Part shown: positions 15,056 to 22,438 of the stretch, in pieces
Layout: every line of letters begins with the position of its first letter
How positions within the stretch are numbered: the stretch's first letter is position 1
Source: WHSW01 sp035296705
GTDB taxonomy: Bacteria; Actinomycetota; Thermoleophilia; Solirubrobacterales; 70-9
Assembly (NCBI GenBank): GCA_035296705.1
Contig: DATHAL010000048.1
Location: 1-25,916 of the forward strand
Direction: 5' to 3'
DNA: 25,916 nt
Notes under the pieces: model-generated
The model's input: only the letters and a program-made list of their open reading frames with translations
Databases searched by the model: none
Told to the model about the DNA's origin: nothing
Position numbers and translations under genes: made by a program

Positions 15056-15068
15056 GCGGAATGGTAGC
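15056..15068 (-). promoter_or_regulatory. GCTACCATTCCGC element with candidate -10 (TACCAT, 15061-15066) for rpmF
   Basis: The 13-mer overlaps the DUF177 stop and places TACCAT 11 nt from the rpmF ATG. An identical 13-mer lies at 22378-22390 before rpmB, which encodes the other zinc-ribbon ribosomal protein here. It suggests an internal promoter and possible shared control. Confidence 0.45.
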
Positions 15069-15580
15069 TACCGCAGCTCGTCGAGCTTCGCCCAGCGCGG
15101 GTCCCGAGCGGCGGCGTGCTCGTGCTCGGCGGGGTCGGCGTCGTTGAGCGAGGCGCCGCAGACGGCGCAGAGTCCCGCGCAGTCCGGCCGGCAGAGCAGC
15201 TTCGCCGGCAGCGCGAGCGCGACCGCGTCGTGCGCCCAGTTGGCGACGTCGAGCAGCCCCTCCGAGACGTACGGGCTGGTCAGGTCCTCATCGGCGGTAC
15301 CGGCCTGGTCGACTTCGCGCGCCTCGACCTCGACCGAGAGCTCGGCCGGTTCGAGGCAGCGCATGCAGGGTCCGCCGACGTCTCCCTCGAACGCGAGGCG
15401 CATCGCATGGCCGGCGGCGGTCCGCGAGAGATCGAGCCGGCCGGCGACCGTGCCGAGGGCGAACCTGTACTCCTGGCCGCCCAGCTCAAGCGGTCCCGGA
15501 TCGACCTCGACATCGATCCGGCGACCCTCCCCCGGGCTCAGCGCCATGCGGTCCAGATCGATGATTTGATGGGTCGCCAT
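15068..15580 (-). CDS. DUF177/YceD family protein
   Basis: This 170-residue protein has the family cysteine motifs CMRC near 96-99 and CRPDCAGLCAVCGASLN near 130-146, a probable metal site. DUF177 proteins are nearly always encoded directly before rpmF. Work on YceD and its plant relatives points to 23S rRNA accumulation, but the mechanism is not established. The ATG at 15580 was chosen over the upstream open frame because that part overlaps the divergent methyltransferase. TAACCT lies 11 nt upstream. First gene of DUF177-rpmF-plsX-acpP-rnc-smc. Confidence 0.88.
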   Translation of the reverse strand: MATHQIIDLDRMALSPGEGRRIDVEVDPGPLELGGQEYRFALGTVAGRLDLSRTAAGHAMRLAFEGDVGGPCMRCLEPAELSVEVEAREVDQAGTADEDLTSPYVSEGLLDVANWAHDAVALALPAKLLCRPDCAGLCAVCGASLNDADPAEHEHAAARDPRWAKLDELR

Positions 15581-15591
15581 CCCGCCGATCG

Positions 15592-15597
15592 AGGTTA
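15592..15597 (-). promoter_or_regulatory. Candidate -10 (TAACCT) for the DUF177-rpmF operon
   Basis: TAACCT is 11 nt before the ATG at 15580, within GCGCTAACCTC, identical to the rpsP site. On the other strand the same bases give TTAGCG five nt before the methyltransferase ATG, a weaker match, so the promoter may be bidirectional. Confidence 0.5.
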
Positions 15598-15605
15598 GCG
15601 CCGCG

Positions 15606-16165
15606 ATGAGCCAGCCAGAACAGCTCTCGGGCCAGTTCCACATGAACCCCGAGACCTACCTCGACGAGATCCGCGGCGAGCTCCCGCTGTACGACGAGCT
15701 TCAGGCTGCGGCGGTCGACGCGATCCCGTTCCCGCCTCGGCGCGTGCTCGAGCTCGGGGTCGGAACCGGCGAGACGACGCGGCGCCTGCTCGAGCGCTAT
15801 CCGGACGCCGGGGTGACCGGCCTCGACTCGCAACCGGAGATGGTCTTCCACGCCCGCGAGCTCGGGATCGAGGTCCGCCTAGCGCGGATGGAGGACCCGC
15901 TCCCGGACGGTCCGTGGGACCTCGTGATCGCGGTGCTCTCGGTCCACCACCTTCCGGGGACCGAAAGCGCGACCTCTTCCGCCGCGTCCGCTCCGAATCG
16001 CGGGCGCTCGTGCTCGGCGACGTCGTCGAGGTCGACGAGCAGACGGTGTCGCTCGAGCCCGGGTTCGACCTGCCGTCGCGGGCGGAGGATCAGGCTCGGT
16101 GGGCGGGCGGCGAGGTCGTCTGGGAGCGCGGCGAGTTCGCCGTGATCAGGGCCGTCTACGACTGA
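15606..16165 (+). pseudogene. Small class I SAM-dependent methyltransferase, frame broken by a 1-base deletion
   Basis: The N-terminal part has the SAM-binding motif VLELGVGTGETTRRL near residue 48, the acidic motif VTGLDSQPEM near 73, and DLVIAVLSVHHLPG near 107. At the GGGG run 15956-15959 the frame then turns into low-quality sequence. Adding one G continues as DRKRDLFRRVRSESRALVLGDVV and runs to a natural stop at 16165, giving a 186-residue protein. The substrate is unknown; loss in a G run suggests sequencing error but a real mutation is possible. It is divergent from DUF177 and convergent with the SepIVA-like gene. The long open frame beyond the shift, to 16145, is a by-product. Confidence 0.75.
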
Positions 16166-16180
16166 GGCCGCGAGAGCGGC
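16166..16180. terminator. Hairpin between convergent stop codons
   Basis: The 15 bp between the two convergent stops contain GCCGC-GAGA-GCGGC, and the stop codons themselves can extend the stem. It could act as a bidirectional transcription end, but there is no T-tract on either side. Confidence 0.35.
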
Positions 16181-16648
16181 TCAGCCGACCTCGGCCGGCT
16201 CTTCCTCGCGCCCGGCGAGGCGGTCGCGGCCGCGCTGAACGGCCGCGAGGAACTTCTCGAGGTTGACCTCGAGGGTGGAGAGGATCTCGTCGGCGTAGTC
16301 CTCGGCGCCGAGGCGGATCTGGCGCTCGGTCTCGCGCGCGTCCTCGATGATCTCCTCGGCCGCGCGCTCGGCCTGGCGGTAGACCTCCTCGTCGGAGATC
16401 AGCCGCTCCTGTTGGTCGCGGGCCTCCTTGACGACGCGCTCGGCCTCGCGCTTCGCCTCGGCGAGCATCTCCTGGCGCTCCTTGACGATCCAGCGCGCCT
16501 GCTTGATCTCCTCGGGGATCGTCGCCCGCATCTGGTCGAGCAGGTCGTAGATCTCCTCGCGGTCGACACGTACCTGATCCGTCAACGGCACCGGACGTGC
16601 GTTGTGGATCAGATCGTCGAGTTTGTCTATGAGGACCAGGACGTCCAT
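16181..16648 (-). CDS. SepIVA/DivIVA-like coiled-coil protein
   Basis: The 155-residue protein starts MDVLVLIDKLDDLIHNARPVP, followed by a long Glu/Arg/Ala coiled coil (about 45-145) and an acidic end. Its size and helical pattern, and its place between coaD and DUF177-rnc-smc, match mycobacterial SepIVA. SepIVA is a DivIVA-domain protein needed for septation and polar envelope growth. A generic coiled-coil protein is the alternative. The ATG at 16648 has no Shine-Dalgarno site; TAAGCT lies 13 nt upstream inside an inverted repeat. Confidence 0.7.
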   Translation of the reverse strand: MDVLVLIDKLDDLIHNARPVPLTDQVRVDREEIYDLLDQMRATIPEEIKQARWIVKERQEMLAEAKREAERVVKEARDQQERLISDEEVYRQAERAAEEIIEDARETERQIRLGAEDYADEILSTLEVNLEKFLAAVQRGRDRLAGREEEPAEVG

Positions 16649-16655
16649 CAGAAGT

Positions 16656-16669
16656 CGTAAAAGCTTACG
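16656..16669. promoter_or_regulatory. Inverted repeat overlapping the candidate -10 of the SepIVA-like gene
   Basis: CGTAA-AAGC-TTACG (plus strand) is a perfect 5-bp-arm dyad. On the minus strand it contains TAAGCT (16667-16662), a -10-like hexamer 13 nt before the ATG. It may be an operator. The 86-bp gap after coaD has no other clear element. Confidence 0.4.
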
Positions 16670-16734
16670 CGGCTGGCCCCTGAGCGGCCGCTACAGGCGG
16701 GTTTCGGCGCCCCGTTGCAAGCTCCTGCCCAACG

Positions 16735-17238
16735 CTAGCTTCGCTGCGCCCGTTCGGAGAGCGCGTCGGCGACCGGAGCGGGGACGAGGTCGCGCACGTC
16801 GCCGCCGAAGGTCGCCATCTCCTTGACGCCGGTCGAGGAGAGAAAGCTGTATTCGGGCGAGGCGAAGACGTAGATCGACTCGATCTCAGGCGCGAGCTTG
16901 CGGTTGAGCTGGTTCATCTCGAGCTCGTACTCGAAGTCGGAGATCGCGCGCAGGCCCTTCACGATCGCCGAGGCGCCGCGCTCCTGGGCGAACGCGACGA
17001 CTAGGCTGCGAAAGATCTCGACCTCGACGTTGTCGATCCCGTTTTCGGTCAGTGCCTGCTCCAGGAACCGCTTGCGCTCCTCCGGGGTGAACATGTGACC
17101 CGACTTGCGCGGCGCACTGCCGACCACGCCGACGATCACCTTGTCGAAGACGCGCGACGTGCGACGGATGATGTCGATGTGCCCGTTCGTGACCGGGTCG
17201 TAGCTGCCCGGGCAGATGGCTATGCGTCCGTCGCCCAT
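16735..17238 (-). CDS. coaD: Phosphopantetheine adenylyltransferase (CoaD)
   Basis: CoaD transfers AMP from ATP to 4'-phosphopantetheine, the penultimate CoA step. The 167-residue protein has the nucleotidyltransferase motif GSYDPVTNGH at 11-20, KGLRAISDFEYELEMNQLNRK near 93, and the FLSSTGVKEMA motif near 142. The ATG shares one base with the rsmD stop (TGATG) and has AGGAG just upstream, so it is coupled to rsmD, its usual neighbour. Confidence 0.96.
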   Translation of the reverse strand: MGDGRIAICPGSYDPVTNGHIDIIRRTSRVFDKVIVGVVGSAPRKSGHMFTPEERKRFLEQALTENGIDNVEVEIFRSLVVAFAQERGASAIVKGLRAISDFEYELEMNQLNRKLAPEIESIYVFASPEYSFLSSTGVKEMATFGGDVRDLVPAPVADALSERAQRS

Positions 17239-17774
17239 CAGCTCCTGCGGTACACCCTGATCAGCGCCTCTCCGATGCGGCGCTCCGCCTCGAGGTCGAG
17301 TCTTCGCAGCTCGAGCTCGAGCGGCTCACGCGCCGAGCTCTCGACGACCAGGCGCCCGAAGCGCGCGACGTGGGGCGGCAGGTGTTCGGAAAGCGCCGGG
17401 GCAACGGGGCCGGCGAGTCTATAGGGCGGGTCGCAGAGGATCAGCCCAAACCTCACCTCGGTCCCCTTCAGGTAGCGGATCGCGTCGGAGCGCACCACCT
17501 CGCAGCGCCGCCCGACCGTGAGTGCCTCGACGTTGCGGCGCGCGATCGCCGGGTCGGTGTCGACGAGCACCGCGGAGTCCGCGCCGCGCGAGACCGCCTC
17601 GATCCCGAGCGCGCCGGTGCCGCAGAAGAGGTCGAGGACGCTGAGGTCGGTGAGGTCGCCGAGGATCGAGAACAGGCTCTCGCGGGCGCGGTCCGACGTC
17701 GGCCGCACGGCGCGCGACCGCGACGGGGGCGAGATCAGCTTTCGGCCGCCGAGCTCGCCGGCGACGACCCTCAC
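17238..17774 (-). CDS. rsmD: 16S rRNA (guanine966-N2)-methyltransferase RsmD
   Basis: Methylates G966 of 16S rRNA with SAM. It has 178 residues, RVVAGELGGRKL at the start, LDLFCGTGALGIEA near 47-60 (SAM site) and the catalytic DPPY at 115-118. GTG 17774 overlaps the recG stop in GTGA, with GAGGGG about 8 nt upstream. Middle gene of recG-rsmD-coaD. Confidence 0.95.
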   Translation of the reverse strand: MRVVAGELGGRKLISPPSRSRAVRPTSDRARESLFSILGDLTDLSVLDLFCGTGALGIEAVSRGADSAVLVDTDPAIARRNVEALTVGRRCEVVRSDAIRYLKGTEVRFGLILCDPPYRLAGPVAPALSEHLPPHVARFGRLVVESSAREPLELELRRLDLEAERRIGEALIRVYRRS

Positions 17775-19966
17775 GCGTGAATCCCCTCGGCGCGCTCGTC
17801 GCCGAACCGGGCCCGGGCGGCGTCGGCGAGCAGCGCCGCCTGCGGCTCGCTGAGCGCGGGGTCGGAGCGCAGCATCGTGACGAGCTCGCGCCGCGCCTCG
17901 GCGAGCAGCTCGCCGTCCGCGGGCAGCTCGGCAACGCGGAAGCGCGGCAGCCCGTGCTGGCGGGTACCGAGGATCTCGCCCTCTCCGCGGAGCGTCAGGT
18001 CGACCTCCGCGAGCTCGAAGCCGTCCGAGATCGTCGCTATCGCCTCCATCCGGCGCCGCGCGAGCTCCGACTCGGGGTCGGCGAAGAGGATGCAGTGGCT
18101 GGAATGCTCACCGCGGCCGACGCGGCCCCGGAGCTGGTGAAGCTGGGAGAGCCCGTAGCGCTCGGCGCCCTCGATCAGCATCACGGTCGCGTTGGCGACG
18201 TCGATCCCCACCTCGATCACCGTCGTCGCCACGAGCACGTCGGCGCGCCCGGAGGCAAACGCCTCCATCGCGGCCGCCTTGTCGGCCGAGCTCATCTGCC
18301 CGTGAAGGAGCGCGACCTCGAACTCGCGGAACTCGCCGGCGCGCAGGCGCTCGGCCTCGACTCCGGCCGCCTTCGCCTGGAGCTTCTCCGACTCGGCGAC
18401 AAGCGGGCAGACGACGTAGGCGTGGCGGCCCTCGCGCAGCCGCTCACGGATGAACTCGTAGGCGCCCGCGCGCTTCTCCTCCCCCACCACCCACGTCCGC
18501 ACGGGCCGCCGTCCCGCCGGCAACTCGCGGATCGTCGTCGTGTCGAGGTCGCCGTAGGCGGTCAGCGAGAGCGTCCTCGGGATCGGCGTGGCGGTCATGT
18601 GGAGGACGTGCGGCGCCGCCTCGCCCGGCCCCTTGCGATCGAGCGCCGCCCGCTGCGCGACCCCGAACCGGTGCTGCTCGTCGACGACGCAGACGGCGAG
18701 GCTCCGGAACTCCACGTCGGGCTCGATCAGGGCATGGGTGCCGACCACGAGACCGAGCTCGGCCGAGCGCAGCCGCGCCAGCGTCTCGCGCCGGCGCGCC
18801 GCCGGCGTCGCCCCGGTTAGCAGGCCGAAGGGCACCGCCTCGGTGGAGAGCAGGCGGTCCAGTGTCGCGGCGTGCTGCTCGGCAAGCGTCTCGGTAGGCG
18901 CCATGAGCGCGGCCTGGTGCCCGGCCTCGAGCGCCCGCAGCATCGCGTACAGGCAGACCACGGTCTTTCCGGAGCCGACCTCTCCCATGACCAGGCGCTG
19001 CATAGGGCGGCCGCTCGCGAGGTCGCCGTCGAGCTCGGCGAAGGCGCGGCGCTGATCGCCCGTCAGCTCGAACGGAAGCGAGGCGAGCCACCGCTCCACC
19101 AGGCCGGCCGCCACGGGCTCGATCGGAATCCCGGGACGCTCGCGCTCGCGGCCACGGCGGCGAAGGGCGAGCGCCACCTGGTGAAGGAGGAGCTCCTCGA
19201 AGGCCAGGCGGCGGCGGGCGAGCTCGGCCTCGCCTCGGTTCTCGGGGAAGTGGACGGCACGCAGAGCGTCGGCCTCGACCGGCAGCGCCCGGCGCGCTCG
19301 CAGCTCCCCCGGCAGCGGCTCCGGCGCCAGCCCGGCCGCATCGATCGCCCGCCAGGCCCACTCGCGAATTCGGTTCGCCTTGAGGCGCTCGGAGGCCGGA
19401 TGCATCGGCACAAGTCCGGTCGTGTGGATGCCGCCCGCCGCTCCGTCCTCGGAGAGGATCTCGTGGGCGGCGACCTTGAACGTCCCGCGCTCGAGCATCC
19501 CGTTGAGGAGCAGGCGCGTCCCGGGCGCGAGCCGCTCGGCGAGCCAGGCCTGGTTGAACCAGATCGCCTTCGTCGGCCCACTCGCGTCGGCGACCGTCGC
19601 CTCGAGGATCCGCAGCCGCCGCCGGCGCGTCGGTCGCACCCTCGCGGAGCGCACCTCGACCATCACGGTCGCCTCCTCGCCGATCCGCAGGTCGGCCACC
19701 TCGCGCACCGGCGCGCGCTCGCGATATCCGCGCGGCACCCACAGCAGCAGGTCGCCGACGGTCTCGATGCCGAGCTCCGCGGCCGCCGCGGCCAGCTTCG
19801 GCCCGACTCCGTCAAGCGCCGTGAGCGGTGCCCCCAGAAGGCTCGGGCGTGGCAGGCCGCGCAGCGGCGCGGTGCGCAGAAGCTCTCGATCCTGCTCGGC
19901 GCCGCTGCCGAGCGCGCGCGGCGGCCGACCGGCGCTCACCCGTTCCGGGACCGCGACCTGGCTCAT
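17771..19966 (-). CDS. recG: ATP-dependent DNA helicase RecG
   Basis: RecG reverses stalled forks and migrates branched DNA. The 731-residue protein has LDGVGPKLAAAAAELGI near 51-67 (start of the wedge/OB region), Walker A GEVGSGKT at 328-335, the DEQH box at 429-432, HMTATPIPRTL near 455 and the helicase C motifs GRVGRGEHSSHCIL. The frame is open to 20125, but I start at ATG 19966 because family similarity is absent upstream and the divergent ridA gene begins at 19994. TAACGT lies 8 nt before this ATG. First gene of recG-rsmD-coaD, with a 4-nt overlap to rsmD. Confidence 0.95.
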   Translation of the reverse strand: MSQVAVPERVSAGRPPRALGSGAEQDRELLRTAPLRGLPRPSLLGAPLTALDGVGPKLAAAAAELGIETVGDLLLWVPRGYRERAPVREVADLRIGEEATVMVEVRSARVRPTRRRRLRILEATVADASGPTKAIWFNQAWLAERLAPGTRLLLNGMLERGTFKVAAHEILSEDGAAGGIHTTGLVPMHPASERLKANRIREWAWRAIDAAGLAPEPLPGELRARRALPVEADALRAVHFPENRGEAELARRRLAFEELLLHQVALALRRRGRERERPGIPIEPVAAGLVERWLASLPFELTGDQRRAFAELDGDLASGRPMQRLVMGEVGSGKTVVCLYAMLRALEAGHQAALMAPTETLAEQHAATLDRLLSTEAVPFGLLTGATPAARRRETLARLRSAELGLVVGTHALIEPDVEFRSLAVCVVDEQHRFGVAQRAALDRKGPGEAAPHVLHMTATPIPRTLSLTAYGDLDTTTIRELPAGRRPVRTWVVGEEKRAGAYEFIRERLREGRHAYVVCPLVAESEKLQAKAAGVEAERLRAGEFREFEVALLHGQMSSADKAAAMEAFASGRADVLVATTVIEVGIDVANATVMLIEGAERYGLSQLHQLRGRVGRGEHSSHCILFADPESELARRRMEAIATISDGFELAEVDLTLRGEGEILGTRQHGLPRFRVAELPADGELLAEARRELVTMLRSDPALSEPQAALLADAARARFGDERAEGIHA

Positions 19967-19974
19967 GTGGGAGA

Positions 19975-19984
19975 ACGTTAGGCT
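19975..19984. promoter_or_regulatory. Overlapping divergent -10 elements of recG and ridA
   Basis: ACGTTAGGCT contains TAGGCT on the plus strand (19979-19984, 9 nt before the ridA ATG). On the minus strand it contains TAACGT (19980-19975, 8 nt before the recG ATG). The two hexamers share the central TA, and only 27 bp separate the two start codons. The geometry fits one symmetric bidirectional promoter giving two near-leaderless mRNAs. Confidence 0.55.
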
Positions 19985-19993
19985 CCGCGGGAG

Positions 19994-20470
19994 ATGGGAC
20001 GGGTCGCGGAGAGGCTTTCGGAGCTCGAGCTCGAGCTGCCGAAGCCGATGTCCGCGCCGCAGGGGATCGAGCTTCCGTTCGACCTCGTCAGGGTCAGCGG
20101 CGGCCAGGCGTACGTGTCCGGCCACGTGCCGATGGACGGCGACGAGGTGCTGGTGCGCGGGCGGGTTGGCGGCGAGCTCGATGTCGAGGCCGGCTACGAG
20201 GCGGCGCGGCCGACGGCGCTCTCGATCTTCGCCTCACTCGAGCGGGAGCTCGGCGACCTCGACCGCGTGACGCGCTGGGTGAAGGCGCTCGGGCTCGTGC
20301 AGTGTGCGGAGGGGTTCGACAGGCCGCCGGCCGTGATCAACGGATTCACCGACCTCGTGATCGAGCTCTGGGGTCCGGAGGCGGGTGGCCACGCGCGCTC
20401 GGCGATTGGCGCCGCGCAGCTTCCGTTCGACGTCCCGGTCGAAGTCGAGGCGATCGTCGAGCTCGGCTAG
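19994..20470 (+). CDS. RidA/YjgF family protein
   Basis: RidA proteins hydrolyse reactive enamine/imine intermediates. The 158-residue protein has YVSGHVPMDGDE near 40, the ALGDLD-type segment ERELGDLDRVTRWVKALG near 83-100, GFDRPPAVINGFTDLVIELWG near 107-127, and HARSAIGAAQLPFDVPVEVEAI near 133-154. Arg135 aligns with the catalytic Arg105 of E. coli RidA and the final EVEAI Glu is present, so activity is plausible. It is longer than RidA, closer to the YjgF-like group with an N-terminal helix. It lies between recG and the FakA-like gene on the opposite strand. Confidence 0.87.
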   Translation: MGRVAERLSELELELPKPMSAPQGIELPFDLVRVSGGQAYVSGHVPMDGDEVLVRGRVGGELDVEAGYEAARPTALSIFASLERELGDLDRVTRWVKALGLVQCAEGFDRPPAVINGFTDLVIELWGPEAGGHARSAIGAAQLPFDVPVEVEAIVELG

Positions 20471-20480
20471 GCCGGGCGCC

Positions 20481-22109
20481 CTATTGCGCCGCGATCAACC
20501 AGGCGTAGTTGGGCGTTCCGCCGCGCTGGAGCTCGAGCGCGGCGCCGTTCGGCAGCGTTAGATCGAGCTCCTCGAGCCGGAGCCCGGGCGGCGCCTCGGC
20601 GCCCTCGATCACCGTCACGATCTCGGCGCCAGCGGCCAGCGCGTTCACCGTCTCCGCCAGGGTCGTCCCAGCGCCGCCCCACGCGACGATGTGCTCACCC
20701 ACGAATCCGACCGCGTCGCCGCGGCGGAAGCGGCCGTCGGCGTCGTCGCGCGCGGCGGGAGCCACGGCGCCCGTGCGCACGCCCTCGAGCCCCTCGGCGA
20801 TCCGCGCGGCGTTCGCCGCGACATCGGCCTCGGCGTCGAACTCGACCAGGGCAGCGAGCGCCGCCTGCTGCGAGGTCGAGGGCACGACGTGCACGTCCTT
20901 TTGCGAGAGCCGCGCCGCCTCCTCGGCCGCCATCGTGACGTTGCGCGAGTTTGGGAGCACGATCACGTGCTCGGCGGCGCAGGCCTCGATCGCGGCCAGC
21001 AGGTCCTTGGTCGGCGGATTGAGCGTCGGGCCGCCGTCCACGGTGACGGCGCCGAGCTCGCGGAACAGCTCGCGGACCCCGTCGCCGCTCGCAACCGCGA
21101 CCACCGCCGAGCGGCCGGAGCCGAGGCGCGCCCGATGCTCGGCGACCTGCTCGTGCATGTCGGCGATGTCCTCCCGCTCGACGGCGCCGGCGTCCGCGAA
21201 CAGCGCCTTGGCGGCGTCCGGTTCGTCGGTGTGGACGTGGACCTTGAGCGTCGCCTCGTCGCCGACGACGAGCACCGAGTCGCCGAGCTCCTCGAGCCGC
21301 GGCACGAACGACTCCCCATTGAGGCCGTCGCCCGTGACGATGAAGTTGGTGCAGTAGCGGTAGCGCGAGTCCGCGTGGTGGACCTGGTCGAGGCGCGCCG
21401 CTGCGTAGTGCGGGATCTCCGGCAGGTGGACCTGCTCGCCGGCGAGGCCGGCGATCATTCCGCGGATGATCACCACGAGGCCGAGGGCGCCCGCGTCGAC
21501 GACCCCGGCCTGGGCGAGCACGTCCAGCTGCTCAGGAGTGTGCCGGACCGCCTCCTCGCCGGTGAACAGCGCCGCCGCGAGCATCTCGGCGAGCAGGGCG
21601 TTCTGCTCCGCGGCGGTCGCGTCCGGAGCGAGCCCCTGGCGCAGCCACTCCGCGCGGCGCTCGGCCACGGCGTCGGCCATCGCCCGGATCACGGTCAGCA
21701 TCGTCCCCTCGGCCGGCTCGCGAACCGAGGCGTAGGCGCGGTCGGCGGCGTGGGTGAGCGCTGCCTCGATCAGCTCCGGATCGATCAGCCGCCCGGGCGG
21801 CGTCGCGACCTTCTCGGCCGCGCCGCGGACGATCTGGCTGAGGATCACGCCGGAGTTCCCGCGGGCGCCCATCAGCGCTGCGCGGGCGACCTCGCGGACG
21901 ATCTCGGTGCGTTCGGGATTGCCGTTCGTGCGCTCGAGCTCGTCGAGCTGCTCGAGCACATGGCGCATCGTGAGCGCCATGTTGTCGCCGGTATCGCCGT
22001 CGGCGACCGGGAACACGTTCAGGTCGTTGATCTCCTCGCGCCTCTCCTCCAGATGCGCGAGCGCGACCCCGACGACGTGACGGAAACGGACGATCGATGA
22101 GTCCGGCAC
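20481..22109 (-). CDS. DAK-family kinase, FakA/YloV type
   Basis: FakA phosphorylates fatty acids bound to FakB, feeding acyl-phosphate into the PlsX/PlsY route. The 542-residue protein has an N-terminal DhaL domain with NVFPVADGDTGDNM near 31-44 (Mg-binding aspartates), GARGNSGVILSQI at 81-93 and EGTMLTVIRAM near 140. A C-terminal DegV-related DAK1-type domain follows. No fakB is in the window. GTG 22109 was chosen over the ATG at 22130: TAGGCT lies 7 nt before the GTG and family similarity starts there. DAK-recG-rsmD-coaD is a common order; here a RidA gene interrupts it. Confidence 0.88.
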   Translation of the reverse strand: MPDSSIVRFRHVVGVALAHLEERREEINDLNVFPVADGDTGDNMALTMRHVLEQLDELERTNGNPERTEIVREVARAALMGARGNSGVILSQIVRGAAEKVATPPGRLIDPELIEAALTHAADRAYASVREPAEGTMLTVIRAMADAVAERRAEWLRQGLAPDATAAEQNALLAEMLAAALFTGEEAVRHTPEQLDVLAQAGVVDAGALGLVVIIRGMIAGLAGEQVHLPEIPHYAAARLDQVHHADSRYRYCTNFIVTGDGLNGESFVPRLEELGDSVLVVGDEATLKVHVHTDEPDAAKALFADAGAVEREDIADMHEQVAEHRARLGSGRSAVVAVASGDGVRELFRELGAVTVDGGPTLNPPTKDLLAAIEACAAEHVIVLPNSRNVTMAAEEAARLSQKDVHVVPSTSQQAALAALVEFDAEADVAANAARIAEGLEGVRTGAVAPAARDDADGRFRRGDAVGFVGEHIVAWGGAGTTLAETVNALAAGAEIVTVIEGAEAPPGLRLEELDLTLPNGAALELQRGGTPNYAWLIAAQ

Positions 22110-22116
22110 GCGGGGC

Positions 22117-22122
22117 AGCCTA
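22117..22122 (-). promoter_or_regulatory. Candidate -10 (TAGGCT) for the FakA-like gene
   Basis: TAGGCT lies 7 nt before GTG 22109, in the 72-bp gap after rpmB. Using the ATG at 22130 would put the hexamer inside the coding region, so the element also helps choose the start. Confidence 0.5.
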
Positions 22123-22181
22123 GAACACAACCGGGGACGTTCCGCATCCGGGCGTGCCGGGGCGCCGGATCGCCGCTCGGC

Positions 22182-22373
22182 CTACGCGTACTTGGTGACC
22201 TTGTTGGCCTTGAGGCAGCGAGTGCAGACGTAGACGCGCCGCGGCCTGCCGCCGTCATCGATCCGGACCTTCTGCAGGTTCGGGTTGAATCGGCGCCGGG
22301 TGGCGACCATCGAGTGGCTCCGCGAGTTTCCGAACGCGGGCGCCTTGCCGCAGCTGTGGCAGACCTTGGCCAT
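22182..22373 (-). CDS. rpmB: Ribosomal protein L28 (zinc-binding form)
   Basis: A 63-residue L28 with MAKVCHSCGKAPAFGNSRSH at the start and CTRCLKANKV near the end. The two CxxC pairs (5/8 and 50/53) indicate the zinc-binding form. ATG 22373 starts at the conserved first residue; the longer open frame runs into ribH. TACCAT lies 9 nt upstream and there is no Shine-Dalgarno site. Confidence 0.96.
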   Translation of the reverse strand: MAKVCHSCGKAPAFGNSRSHSMVATRRRFNPNLQKVRIDDGGRPRRVYVCTRCLKANKVTKYA

Positions 22374-22377
22374 GGGG

Positions 22378-22390
22378 GCGGAATGGTAGC
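22378..22390 (-). promoter_or_regulatory. GCTACCATTCCGC element with candidate -10 (TACCAT, 22383-22388) for rpmB
   Basis: TACCAT is 9 nt before the rpmB ATG. The 13-mer is identical to that before rpmF at 15056-15068. A TTGAGC 15 bp upstream is a possible but short-spaced -35. Confidence 0.5.
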
Positions 22391-22438
22391 GGGAGGCAGG
22401 GCAGCTCAACGAGACCGCACTTGCGGACGAATAGCGTC

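Noticed and set aside
19994..20470. Loss of catalytic Arg in the RidA-family protein
   Set aside because: On checking the alignment to E. coli RidA by eye, Arg105 corresponds to Arg135 in HARSAIG, which is present.
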